A stretch of 64,000 nt of DNA from the NCBI GenBank assembly GCA_004380135.1, contig QXCR01000139.1, forward strand, positions 1 through 64,000. Direction: 5' to 3'. Origin of the DNA: Stemphylium vesicarium. Taxonomy: Eukaryota; Ascomycota; Dothideomycetes; Pleosporales; Pleosporaceae. Below the pieces are notes generated by a model. That model was not told where the DNA came from. It did not search any database and worked only from the letters and a program-made list of their open reading frames with translations. The translations under genes were made by a program, and so were the position numbers. Within the stretch, counting starts at the first letter, position 1; the number at the start of each line of letters is the position of its first letter. Positions 53,307-64,000 of the stretch are shown one piece after another.

Positions 53307-56300
53307 TGTAAGGGGCTACGCTCAGGGAGCTATCGCACAGGTATACTGAGATTGTATTCGATAGAGAAAGAAACTAAGGATAGCTATAGTCTAAAGGTTA
53401 TTTAGGGGCGGCGGCTTAGGATATTATTTATTTAGCGCGCTAGTATAGAATCTAAGTGTCTAGCAGCTTATCTAGATTCTAAGAATAGTGCGCCCTATAT
53501 ACGTAACTAAAATTCTATTAAGAAATAAGCTAACTAGGCTTTAGCCTATTATAATACCTCTCTTCTTCTCTCTACTTAAGAGTAGAATCTACTAAAAATA
53601 CTTTAGTAAGTATTCTTTACTATTCTAAAGGCCCTTTATATAGGCTAACTACTATTCTAACGCTTCTATCTTCTTTAGTAGTTCTATTAGTTTAAGGGAC
53701 GTTTAGTAGTATTCTTCTTATTTAATATTATAGTATAGCTTCTATCTACGCCACTAGCGCTTAAGCTACTTAGCGATAATATCCTCTATAACGTACTCCT
53801 CCTCCCTATCTACTTATAGTAGTAGTAGCTAGTAGTTATCTTATACTTAACTTAGTAGTAGGTCTATACTAGTAGGGTAAAGTTAATTAACGTAGAAAAT
53901 AGGGTAGTAACCTAGTAGGGTATCTAGCTTAACTAAATAACTATTAACTACCTTAATTATAGTATACTTAGTACTTTTCTAATTAAGCTTACGAGACTCG
54001 CAGCTAGTACTATACTACTTATTAAGCCTTAGCTAAACCTTATTACTAACCTTATACTTTCTAGCCTCCTTATAGTACTTATTCGCCTACTTCTCTTATT
54101 TAACCTAGGCTTTAGCTATACTAGCTTAAACTAAGTTAAATACTTCTTAGAACTAAGCTATAATAGCCTTAGCCTTCTCGCGCTCTAAGCGCTCTTTAGC
54201 ACTATACTTCTTATAATTAGCGCCTTAGGGTACTTCTAGCTATAGCGGGTCTACGTAGTAACTATGTTATAGAAAGAATAAGAATACTCCTATTAATATT
54301 ACATCTCTTCTATTAATCGCTATCTAAGCTATAAGGCAAAGAGGTGCCTAATTATCTTATACCTAGCTAATAAACGCTTAGATATACACTTCTTATACGC
54401 TATTTATTTACTCTATTAACCTATCCGTCTATAGGTAGAAGGCTATTAATAGTCGCTACTTAATCTTTAGAATCTTATAAAGGCGCTCTTATAATAGGCT
54501 TATAAACTAACTACCTTAATTAGACGTAATTACGTTAGGTAACTAATAGTAAGCGACTACGTATCTAAGGAACACTTAGACTACTATCTCTATTCTTATA
54601 TTAAGTAGTAGAATAAAGATATATTCTTTTTTTAGGTAGTTAGTTACTACTATAAGGTTCTTTATACCTTTACTAATAGGTAGTTCTTTAATAAAGTCTA
54701 TTAAGATTTCTTTCTAGAGGCGATTAGGGATAGGTAGCGGCTTAAGTAGTCCCTAGACTTCTTCCCTCCAAGGCTTCGTCCTTCCGCACACGTCATAGTT
54801 CCGTACGTAACGCCTAATGCTGTCCGTCATGCCTGGCTAAAAGAAGTCGCGAGCAAGTATCTAATAGGTGATCTCTCTACCTAGGTGGCTAGCTAAAGAG
54901 GAATCATAGATCTCGCTAATAATTTAGGTGCGCAGGTTCTCGCTATTTAGCACCTATCTTCTACCTTAGTATAATAACGCTTCTTAGTTATCTACTAAAT
55001 ACTCTAAGATTAAACACTTTACGCCTATACTTAGAGGGAACCTTTATTTCTAGTTAACTATAGCTTACTTAGCGTCTTTATATTGCTAATTATCCTTTAG
55101 GGCCTCTAGCTATAACCTCTCTAGCTCATTCTACTAAGCTAGGCTTCCGTCTACTGCGGCTGAGTCCGTTAACTCTGCTTGTTCTGCAAGCGCTTCTCCT
55201 TCGTGCTCTAACTGCTCTACGCTGTCCTCGCGGGTAGTGTCTAGCTGCGCTGCGCCGTCGTCACTAACGGTGTCTGACGGTTCTTCGGTTAAACTAGGAC
55301 GCACCCCAGTACATCCTATACGTATCCTTGCTAATAGTACCTAGCTGTCTACTAGGTCTTCCTCGTCCTCGCTAGCTTCCTCGTAGTATTAGGACGTAGG
55401 TTTTAAGATCTATATTACGCGCTTCTAGAGACGCTCGTCTTTAGCGCCTATAGGCATGTCTTGTTCTCTCCTTAAGAGGGCGTCGGCCCTCACATTCTAC
55501 TTACCTGGTCGGTATAGCAGTTCTATGTTGTAGCGGCTTAGTAGCGCAGCCTAACGCACTTATCGTTTACTTAATAGCTTTAGCTTTATAAAGTACTTAA
55601 GGTTCTTATAATTAGTAATTACCTTAAAGCTCTTAACTAAGCGTAGTTCTATATTTTATTTCTTAAAGTAGCGTATTACTACTAATAGCTCCTTATTATA
55701 GATCTCGTAGTTAGACTCGTGAGCGTTATTCTTCTTTGAGAAGTACGCGCAAGGACGTAGTACTCCCTCGTCGTCGTATTGCGATAGTACTCCTCCCACT
55801 GCGTAGCCCGACGAGTCGCATTCTAGCACTATGTCGCGTTTAGGGTTAAAAGTAGTAAGGTTTAGCTCTATAAGGAAGATCTCCTTTAGCTTATTAAACG
55901 CTAATTATTCTTTAAGTCCCTAAGTAAAGCTTATATCTCTTATTAGTTAAGTAAGAGAGGTAGCTATTCTAGTAAAGTCTCTAATAAACTTTTAGTAGAA
56001 GTTTATAAAGCTAAGAAATAACTAAACGCCTTTTACTATTCTAAGAGCCTTCTAGTTCTTAATAGCTTTAACCTTATCTAGATCTATATAAATACCCTTT
56101 CTAGCGTTAATAAAAAAGCTAAGATACTTAGTAGACTTTACCTTAAACTCGCATTTCTTAATATCCACGTAGAGGCCTGCCCCCTAAAGCTTGCTAAGGA
56201 CCTTTCGGACCTGCTCTTAGTATTAGTGCAGACTGCCGTCTGTGTAGATTAGCACGTCGTTAAGATATACTAAGTAGAACTCGTTAAGGTGCTCTCTTAA

Positions 56301-59300
56301 GGTCTAGTTAATGTACTACTAGAAAGTGCTTAGAAAATTTACTATACTAAAAGAGGTTACTAACTACTTAAAGAGACTAAAACGCGTTTAGAAAGCTATC
56401 TTCTATTTATCGCCTTTGGCCACACAGATCTTATAGAAGGCTGCGATCACGTCTAGCTTAGTAAACTATTTAGCCTTACTAAGATTATTAAGCGTCTCTT
56501 AGATAAGTAGTAATAGGTATCTATTCTTCTTAGTTATCGCGTTTAACGCTTAGTAGTTAATATATAATTAGAGTCCTTCTTTAGATTTCTTAATAAATAA
56601 GACTAGCGCTAAAGCTAACGAGCTACTTACGCGTATAAATCCCTTCTTAAGTAGAGAGGTAAGCTCCTTTTAGAGCACTAAAAGCTCACCTCTTAATATA
56701 CTATATAGCGGGCCCCACGGCGGCTGTGGCTGCTGACCGTCCTTCGACTTAAACTTAATTCGATAGTCTACTCTAGGTCCTCTATGCGGGGGAAGCTTTG
56801 CTGCTTTTTTTGGATTAAAGAGCTTATAGTAGCTCTAATAGTGCTTTGGTAGTAGCGATCTAACGTCTACTGCCTTCTTTGGCGCTAACGCCTTATTAAT
56901 GTCTGTAATGGAAGCGGCAAATACTCGCACTCCATTCTCTGGGTCCTTGGATCTCTTCAGGAGACCCGCAAACGTAGCCGCGCTCACCTAGCGGGCGACG
57001 TTCTGGCTTGCAACGCTCTTGTCGCACCTTACTCAAATGCCCTTTAAGTGTATAAATAAGCTCCTTTTTACTAGGGTAATTATAACTTTCTAGTAGTCTA
57101 TCTACCTCTTCTCTAGAATAACGTCCTCGTCTATATTATTAATTACGTATGCGTAGGCGACCTCTTAGTAACTGTGTATATTAAACTTAAATTAAGAGAC
57201 CTCCTTAATCTTAGATAACTTCTTATTAATTCTCTCTATTATCTAAGAGGTAATCGCAAAGCGCTTAAGGTAGCTTTAGCGAGTAAACTTTCTACTAACT
57301 AGTGCGTAATATAAATACCTACTATCTATTAACGCGGTAGCGTTATAGATAGAGTTTACGATTAGGTTAGCTATAAGAGGTAAGATATTTATATATTAGT
57401 ATTAGAACTAGTTCTATTTACTATTTATCTACTAGTCTATCTTTAGAGGCTCTAAGTTAAGACTTTAACTTAGAGCTACTCTTTTCCTAAGTCCTCTAAG
57501 TCGCTACTATCTAATGCTTTCGCGTGGCACTTATAAGCAGGCGAGGGTTCACGCTGAGCTGCCCTGCTCGCCTTAGTGCTCTTTGGCTTAGCACTCTTCT
57601 CGCAGTTCCTCGCTATATATCCTTTCTTACTATAGGAGTAGTACTTAATCTAATTACTATTTAGTCTCTATTCCTTCGTACTTACTTTATTAGCCTTTAT
57701 AGGTTCCTAATCTATATTCTCTAGTAGTAAGGGCGTATAAGCGCGGCCTCGCTTATTCTAGCGGTAAGGGCTATAAGTGTACTAGATTAATTCTTCTCAC
57801 GACTTACTATAAAGGTTAATATAATAAAAGTTATTAGAGATCTTAATTACCTTATTAGTATACTTCTTAAAGCTAACGTACTTTAAAGTCTATAGTATAA
57901 GCTATTAAAGTTCTATACTAAGGCCCTTACTAAATATTTCTTAGAAAATAGAGCTACTAAACTTCTAGCTTAACTTTACGCGCAACTAGTTAAACTTAGA
58001 GATATAATTATAAACTAATTATTAGTCTTACTTTAGGTGCTAAAGTTTATTTAGGGCTTACTTCTATTAATATATATTAAGAAACTAAGTATCTATATAC
58101 TACTATATCTTCTCTACTAAACTTAGTTAATTCTCTAGTATCTAAAATAGAAGGACTTAGTTAGCCTTATCTTTAATTTAGCTAAGAACGTATTATTTCT
58201 TTATATCTTTAGTAAGAAATAGATACTTATTATACTTAAGTTTTTCTTTATACTTATACTTCTAATCTAGATAGTTAGCGCAGCTACTATTATATCGCTC
58301 TAGGTTAGGGAGCCTCTTCTTATTTAGTTTTTCTAATATAGTTAGCGTTATTATAGAATCTAGGTAACTCTTAGGCGTTAGTATAGGTATAGTTTACTAT
58401 ATTTCTCACTATTTAAGCGCTTCTAACTAAGAGGTTATTAGAGCTATTATCTGCATAAGCTAAGTTAAGGCTGCTATTATTGCTACTATCGCGTTCTAAG
58501 ACGCCTTTAGTGAGCCCTTAGGTGACTCCCTAGCCCCAGTTACGCTCTTCGTTCGCCTTGCGATTTCGTTAATTATTAGCGTTATCGTAGCTTCCTTCTA
58601 TCTGTCGTTCTTAAGTATTTAGACGATATCCTATTATATTTTATTATTAGGTACTCTAGTAAGATACTTTACTAACGCGTAGGCTAATAGCTCGTTAGCG
58701 TTAAAGTTAGGTAAGTTATCCTCTATCTTCTAATCTTCTATTAGGAGGCTTACTTCTTAGCTATATATGTGCCTGCTTCTCTTCGTAGGACTTCTAATTA
58801 ATATTTACTCGTCGATCGCTCTCGCACTAGCAGCTAGCTACTCTAGAGCTACTAGTAGTGGCCTACTCCTCTGCGGTAAGGACTAGTAGGGCTTTGGTAG
58901 CCTATTACTATTATAGGGCTTCTATAACTTACTCTTAGTAGTAAGTCCCTCTAAACGACCTTTAATAGTTATTAGATAGTCGCGTCTCTTAAGAACTTAA
59001 TATCCTTTCACGCTTGCGATCTTCTACTAGTAGTTGTGTTAGCTAGTATTATAGCTTATGCCTTATTTAATAGAGGACTAATAGGACTTACGTAGTAGAC
59101 GTAGGTATAGCTATCTTCTTAGTAGCGCTAACTAGCCTTTAAATAGCTCGCATATACTATAGTAGGCTAGACCTACCTCTTTAGCCTTTAAAGAGATTAT
59201 AGAATTTTCTTAACTACTACTACTTACTACTTTATAGTATCTTTTATAATTAGTAGGACCTATTACTTAATACTATTATAGTATCGCGTAAAGATTTTTC

Positions 59301-59832
59301 TATAGTATTCTTAATATATAAAGATATACATTCTACACTAGCGTAACGTAAAGCTAGTAGTATAATTAACTAAGCATCTTATAAGGCTATAGTCCTAGGT
59401 AAGTAATCTTATAATAGCTTATATCTAGTTATTATCTAAAGGCCTTTTAGATAGTAGAGTAATACTAATTCTATATAGTAGATTAACCTACTCGCACGTA
59501 ATAAAGAGGTAGTTAAGAAGCTTAACGCGTATTACGTTAATAGAGTCTTATAGTAAAGCTCTACTAATTAGAATTAAATATAAAATATAAGAGGCTACGC
59601 TTAGGAAGCTATTATATAGGTATACTAAGATTATATTTAATAGAGAAAGAAACTAAGAATAGCTATAGTCTAAAAGTTATTTAGAGGTAGTAGCTTAGGA
59701 TATTATTTATCTAGCGCGCTAGTATAGAATCTAAGTGTCTAGCGGCTCACCTAGATTCTAAGGACAGTGCGCCCTGCGCACGTAACCGAGATTCCATCGA
59801 GGAACAAGCTGACTGGGCTTCAGCCCATTACA
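53307..59832 (-). mobile_element. element B: full-length Ty3/gypsy retrotransposon, inverted copy of A
   Basis: 6526 bases, exactly the length of A. LTRs lie at 53307-53553 and 59586-59832, with target duplication cgtat (53302-53306 and 59833-59837). The coding strand is minus: the knuckle lies near 57644, the reverse-transcriptase YLDDVLIYTD near 56262, RNase H near 55820 and integrase near 54780-54870. Positions map to A by pA + pB = 104607 with no visible indel. Inactivated by RIP-type stops. Readable islands occur at the same places as in A. Confidence 0.92.
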
Positions 59833-60537
59833 CGTATACGATAAGCACTACGACACGAAAGAATTCTATAAATTTAGAACTAAGTCTTTTTTAGACTAGT
59901 AAATAGCTAAGAAAACTTAGCTAAGAAGATTAATATAGTAAATCCCTTAGGACTTATTAAGCTACTAGTATAGCTTAATAGAGTATAGATATATACTTTA
60001 GTAGATTTAGAATTAGAAGCGAACTATATTTTAGCGCATATAGTAGATAAAGCTAGACTTTAACTACTATAGAAATATTAGTCCTACCTACTATAGATTA
60101 CTAATAGATAACTAATACTAGAAGAAAGCAAGATTATATATAAGGTTACTAATATAACGCTTAGTATCTAAGAGTACTAAAAAAGAATAGACCTAGACGT
60201 CTTTAGACTAGCTACCTATAATATTATATTAAAACTTCCCTAGCTATAAGAATATAATTTATAGATTAACTAGAAGTTAAAGAAGTTCTTATTTAAGCAC
60301 TATAGACTAGACGTAACTATAAGCTAGCTTATATATTAACTAATTTTAATAGTAAATAAGAGGAAAGTTTATAATATTACTAAAGAATAGTAAACTTTAT
60401 ATAAGAATAGCCTTAAGATATAAGAGTTTAACTTAATAAATACTAGTAAGATACTTTTAGATTATAAAGTTAGAGTTTTAGAGAAATATATAACTTTTAA
60501 TATTCTAAAAGAGTATAAAGAATTTAAGCACTTCTTT
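59833..60537 (+). mobile_element. element D, part 3: protease region
   Basis: Resumes D after element B. The translation contains a gypsy-type protease end (YNIILELPWL.EYNLQINW near 60210-60270) and the pre-RT block ending EYKEFKHFF, where reverse transcriptase would normally follow. Element E begins at 60538, so the rest of D lies beyond the window if it exists. Confidence 0.6.
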
Positions 60538-63500
60538 TGTAACACTCAGGCCGAAGGCCTGCAGTTGGGCGCATTCAGTCCCAACATGTTTGCTTCTTGC
60601 ACTCGCGCCTTGGCGAAGATACCTGCTTTTAACCTGCGCTTCGCGCAAGGGAAGAGAGGCAAGAATTATTCTCCTTACTACCCCCTACCTAGTATAGTAA
60701 TATAGAGCCATCCCCCACTATTCTATTATAGTATAAAGTAAATACTATTACCTATAACTATCTCTTATATAATAATTCTTCTTCCCCTAGGGCTAATAGT
60801 CTAGAGATAGCTCTCTCTACACGATTAGGCCACCCAGCCGAGGTGGCGAGCTGAAGCTCTAGCATCTCAACCCCACCACGAACACCACGCAAGGAACGCG
60901 AACCACGAGAGGAGGACGCACCTGTGACGCTCGCGGAGCGCATTCAAGCCGTTAAAGAGCGACGCGACGAACTCCTAGCCCTCTAACAATTACGCGAGCT
61001 GGAAGAGGAAGTCGCGCAGCTAGAAGGGCGCGGACAAGGGCCACCCCCAGCTGAAGCCAACCTTTTGGCGCGGAATCTCGCGACCCGCACCCAGAGCGCA
61101 GCTAGCCAGCCCGGCTTTGCGCACGTGAGGCGCACTTTGAAACCAAAAGACCTAGTGGAATATAAGGGAAAAACGATCAAGGAACACCGCGAATTTATCC
61201 GCTCCTGCGAGATAGCCTTTTGGCTTCTGCCACAAGAGTTCTACATAGACTGCGACAAAGTTATCTAGTTAATGTAATATCTAGGAGGAGATCCTAGGGA
61301 GCTCTAGTACGCGCACTTTAAGCGCACCTTTGAAGCGCGAGGAGAGATTCTAACCTGGGAATACTTTAAGTAGTACCTGCTGGACTTACTCTCTGATCCT
61401 ATTAATCGCAGCCTTAAAGCAGCTACAGCGCATAGTTATATAATATAGTGAAAAGACTAGACTAACTAATCTTTTGCTATCTACCTTAACGTGCTAGAAG
61501 ACTAACTTATGGCCTATACTAAAGAGTAAAGAGTCTAACACTTATTTACTAAGCTAAGGCTGGAGCTGTAGCGAGCGATTACTAATTACTACTAGATCCT
61601 AGTAATAAGAGAAGACCTTATTGCCTTAGCATTAACTCTGGAAAGGAACTTACGTAGAATACTAGCCGCGCACGAGCAACTAAGCTAGAGCGCATATAGG
61701 GAGAAAAGGAAGGAGCTTACTTTACCGCCTTTTTCTTATAGCGCACTAAAGAAAATAAAGGATAAGTATAATATTACTTATTTTAAGTGCTAAAAGAAAG
61801 GTTACTACGCTAATAAGTGTTAAAGTAGTAATCTAAATTAGCTACTAGTTAATATTAACTATATAGAAAAAGCCTAAGCCTTACTATAAATCTAGAATTA
61901 GTAAGGCGCATATCTATAGACATTTTACTAGGCATAAAGCGTATATATAGCGCAAGAGTGGACTTAGGTCTAGAAAAGGAACTTAGGGTCATCCTAGATC
62001 CCTAAGTAGACGTTAGCCTAGTTAGCTAAAGGATGGCTGTAGAAATAGGCATAACGCCTATTAAGAACGCAGAGCTCCCAAGACTGGGATGAATTGGCGC
62101 ACAACGTTAGAGTACCTACGCGGCGTATGCGTTTTAAGTGCGCCTGTTAGATAATAACGGCATGGAACGCTGCACCAACGTCACGGCGTATGGAGTAGAC
62201 AAGGAAGGAATTCCCCTACTCTTAGGAAACCCTTTCTTATAGTAGGAGGATATTTTAATTAATTACGGCTGCTAAAAATAGCGCTGGAGCCTTATAAAGG
62301 CGGATATCTAGTTAGCAACTACTAATAGCCTTCTAGAAGATGCGGAGCATACTAGCTCTACTACCTACCTTCTAGGAACACTATAAGCCACTAGTATAAG
62401 TTTAGAATGCGAGGCGCGCGTGTACGACATTCACGCAGCGCAAGAACCGCGCATCCCTGACGCATTACTAGACTACGCCGACGTTTTTAATAATGAGAAA
62501 GCTGCGACTCTTCTAAGTTACAAGAGCTTAGATTATGCAATCCCTATTTAGCCGGGTAAAGAGCCGCCTTATGGACCGTTGTATACCCTCTCTTCTCGTG
62601 AGCTATAGCTGCTCCGAGAATACATAGAGGAGGCCCTTCGTAGAGGATGGATCCGCTATAGCATAAGCCCCGCTAGCGCACTAATTATCTTTGTACTAAA
62701 GAAGGATAGCACACTTCGTCTTTGTATAGATTATTGTGGCTTAAACTCTATTACTATAAAAGATCGTTGCCTACTACCACTTATTAGGGAGACGTTAGAC
62801 CGCCTATTAGGCGCACGATACTATATAACCCTTGATCTTAAGGACGCCTACTATCGTATACGAATTAAATTAGAAGATAAGTAGAAAATAGCTTTTTAAA
62901 CCTAATATAGGCATTTTAAGTACTTAGTTATACCTTTTAGGCTTACTAACGCTCTAGTAAGCTTTTAAGCCTATATTAATAGGGCCCTAAGTGGGCATTT
63001 AGATCATATATGTGTGGTATATCTAGATGATATACTTATATATACCCACGAAGACGATGTTGCGCTACACTGGCGCGCAGTACGCGCTATACTGCAATCA
63101 CTAAGAGAAGCCGAGTTATTTGTAAACCTAAAGAAATGCACTTTTGCGGCTAGCGAGGTGCATTTTCTAGGGTTTATCGTTACAAGGCAAGGCGTACGCG
63201 CTGATCCTGCGCGCGTTAAGACTGTTGTACAATAGCCAACACCTACTAACACTAAGGAGCTACAGTCCTTTTTAGGCTTTGCGAACTTCTATCGACGCTT
63301 TATTAAGCGTTACGCTATAGAAATAGCACCCCTTATAGACATCCTTAAGGGGAAACAAGCGTTCTATTAGAATGAGGCCATAGATGCTTCTTTTATAAGG
63401 CTGAAGAACCGCTTTATATATGCGCCTATTATGCGCCATTTCGATAAGACACTTCTGATCCGCATCGAGACGGATGCTTCCACGTTTACTATCTTAGGCA

Positions 63501-64000
63501 TACTATTACAGTTATTTAAAGATAATAAGTAGCACTTAGTCGCTTTTATTTTAAGGAAACTCTAGAATGCGGAGTTGAATTATGAGGTGTACGATCTAGA
63601 ACTACTAGCTATCGTGTATAGCTTTAAGTAGTGGCGGCACTACCTAGAGGGTGCACAGCATACTATTTAAGTTTTAACTAATTATAATAACCTGCGCTTA
63701 ATCCGCGCAGTATAGAAGCTTAACCCGCATTAAGCACGCTAGACTCTATATCTAGGAGCTTTTAATTTTAAGGTAAAGCACTATCTAGGAAATACTAACT
63801 CTGTAGATAGCCTCTCTAGAAGAGCAGATTACGAGCAGGAAAACCTGTCCCTAACTTAGTTATTACCTACTCTGTAGAACAAACTTCTAGCAAGAGTAGA
63901 GTATGGTGGAGCGAGAGGATCCACACCCGGGCTCAGTCTGGTGGGCGCGTGTGAGATGCACGTAGCCAACGTTTGCAGAGCCGTGAAGGTCCCTACTGCT
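60538..64000 (+). mobile_element. element E: second gypsy family, 5' part, runs off the window
   Basis: Begins TGTAACACTCAGGCCGAAGG, an LTR start. Gag is readable from about 60925 (LAERIQAVKERRDELLAL, then LVEYKGKTIKEHREFIRSCE and FWLLPQEFYIDCDKVI near 61150-61265). A protease end (DKEGIPLLLGNPFL) lies near 62200. Reverse transcriptase spans about 62560-63300 with LCIDYCGLNSITIKDRCLLP, then YLDDILIYTHEDD at 63019. RNase H follows near 63470-63640, and a chromo-less pol stretch extends to the edge. Stops are fewer than in A, B or D, and long GC-rich islands remain, so it was less exposed to RIP or inserted later. The 3' LTR is outside. Confidence 0.85.

Noticed and set aside
63014..63235. Possible stand-alone 73-codon gene
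   Set aside because: It is the YLDDILIYTH block of element E reverse transcriptase, an island between RIP-type stops.
1..64000. CRISPR arrays, tRNA or rRNA genes
   Set aside because: None seen. The repeats present are minisatellites, MITEs or LTR elements, and no cloverleaf or rRNA motif was recognised by eye.

Overview
The window is chromosomal DNA of a filamentous ascomycete (Pezizomycotina; a dothideomycete of the Pleosporales type would fit best, though species cannot be read from the sequence). The evidence is many short GT-AG introns of 41 to 55 bases (one of 144), heterokaryon-incompatibility (HET) genes, a fungal-type gene set, and a terminal 20 kb block in which most CpA has become TpA. 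That mutation pattern is the signature of repeat-induced point mutation (RIP).

Layout. 0-15 kb is accessory and gene-poor. It holds a low-complexity nuclear-looking protein, a HET pseudogene with two nonsense codons in RIP context, and a small hypothetical gene. It also holds a divergent pair made of a polyhydroxynaphthalene-reductase-like SDR and an Ayg1-like hydrolase, a decayed ankyrin-type gene, and a small secreted cysteine-containing protein. 15.5-22.2 kb holds housekeeping genes: a DapA/HOGA-family aldolase, ribosome assembly factor Rsa3, and the Ski complex subunit Ski3. Ski3 is broken into two divergently oriented, individually intact genes (286 + 1143 residues). 22.8-29 kb is accessory again: a second HET pseudogene, a BTB-domain gene split by a 149-bp hAT-like MITE with a perfect 8-bp target duplication, and a Zn-cluster-like gene. 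30.5-39.6 kb is conserved: an Msn5/exportin-5 karyopherin, a GH5 steryl-glucosidase-like enzyme ending in a CaaX motif, and a DnaJC3/P58IPK-like ER co-chaperone. 40-43.3 kb holds a second MITE candidate, a second BTB gene and the 3' stump of a GH5 glucanase.

43.3-64 kb is a nest of RIP-mutated Ty3/gypsy elements. Two full-length copies (A and B) of one family are each exactly 6526 bp with 247-bp LTRs and perfect 5-bp target duplications. They lie in opposite orientation inside an older gypsy element (D). A truncated third copy (C) lies to the left, and another gypsy family (E) enters D at 60538 and runs off the window.

How the genes relate. Ski3, Msn5, Rsa3 and the DnaJC3-like protein serve mRNA decay, nuclear transport, ribosome assembly and ER folding, and are unrelated beyond adjacency. 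The SDR/Ayg1-like pair shares one 876-bp intergenic region and could act together on a polyketide naphthol, but no polyketide synthase is in view. The strongest oddities are the Ski3 fission by a roughly 1.2-kb inversion and the MITE insertion whose removal exactly restores the BTB reading frame. Exon structures were worked out by eye from splice signals and reading-frame phase; no database search was run.
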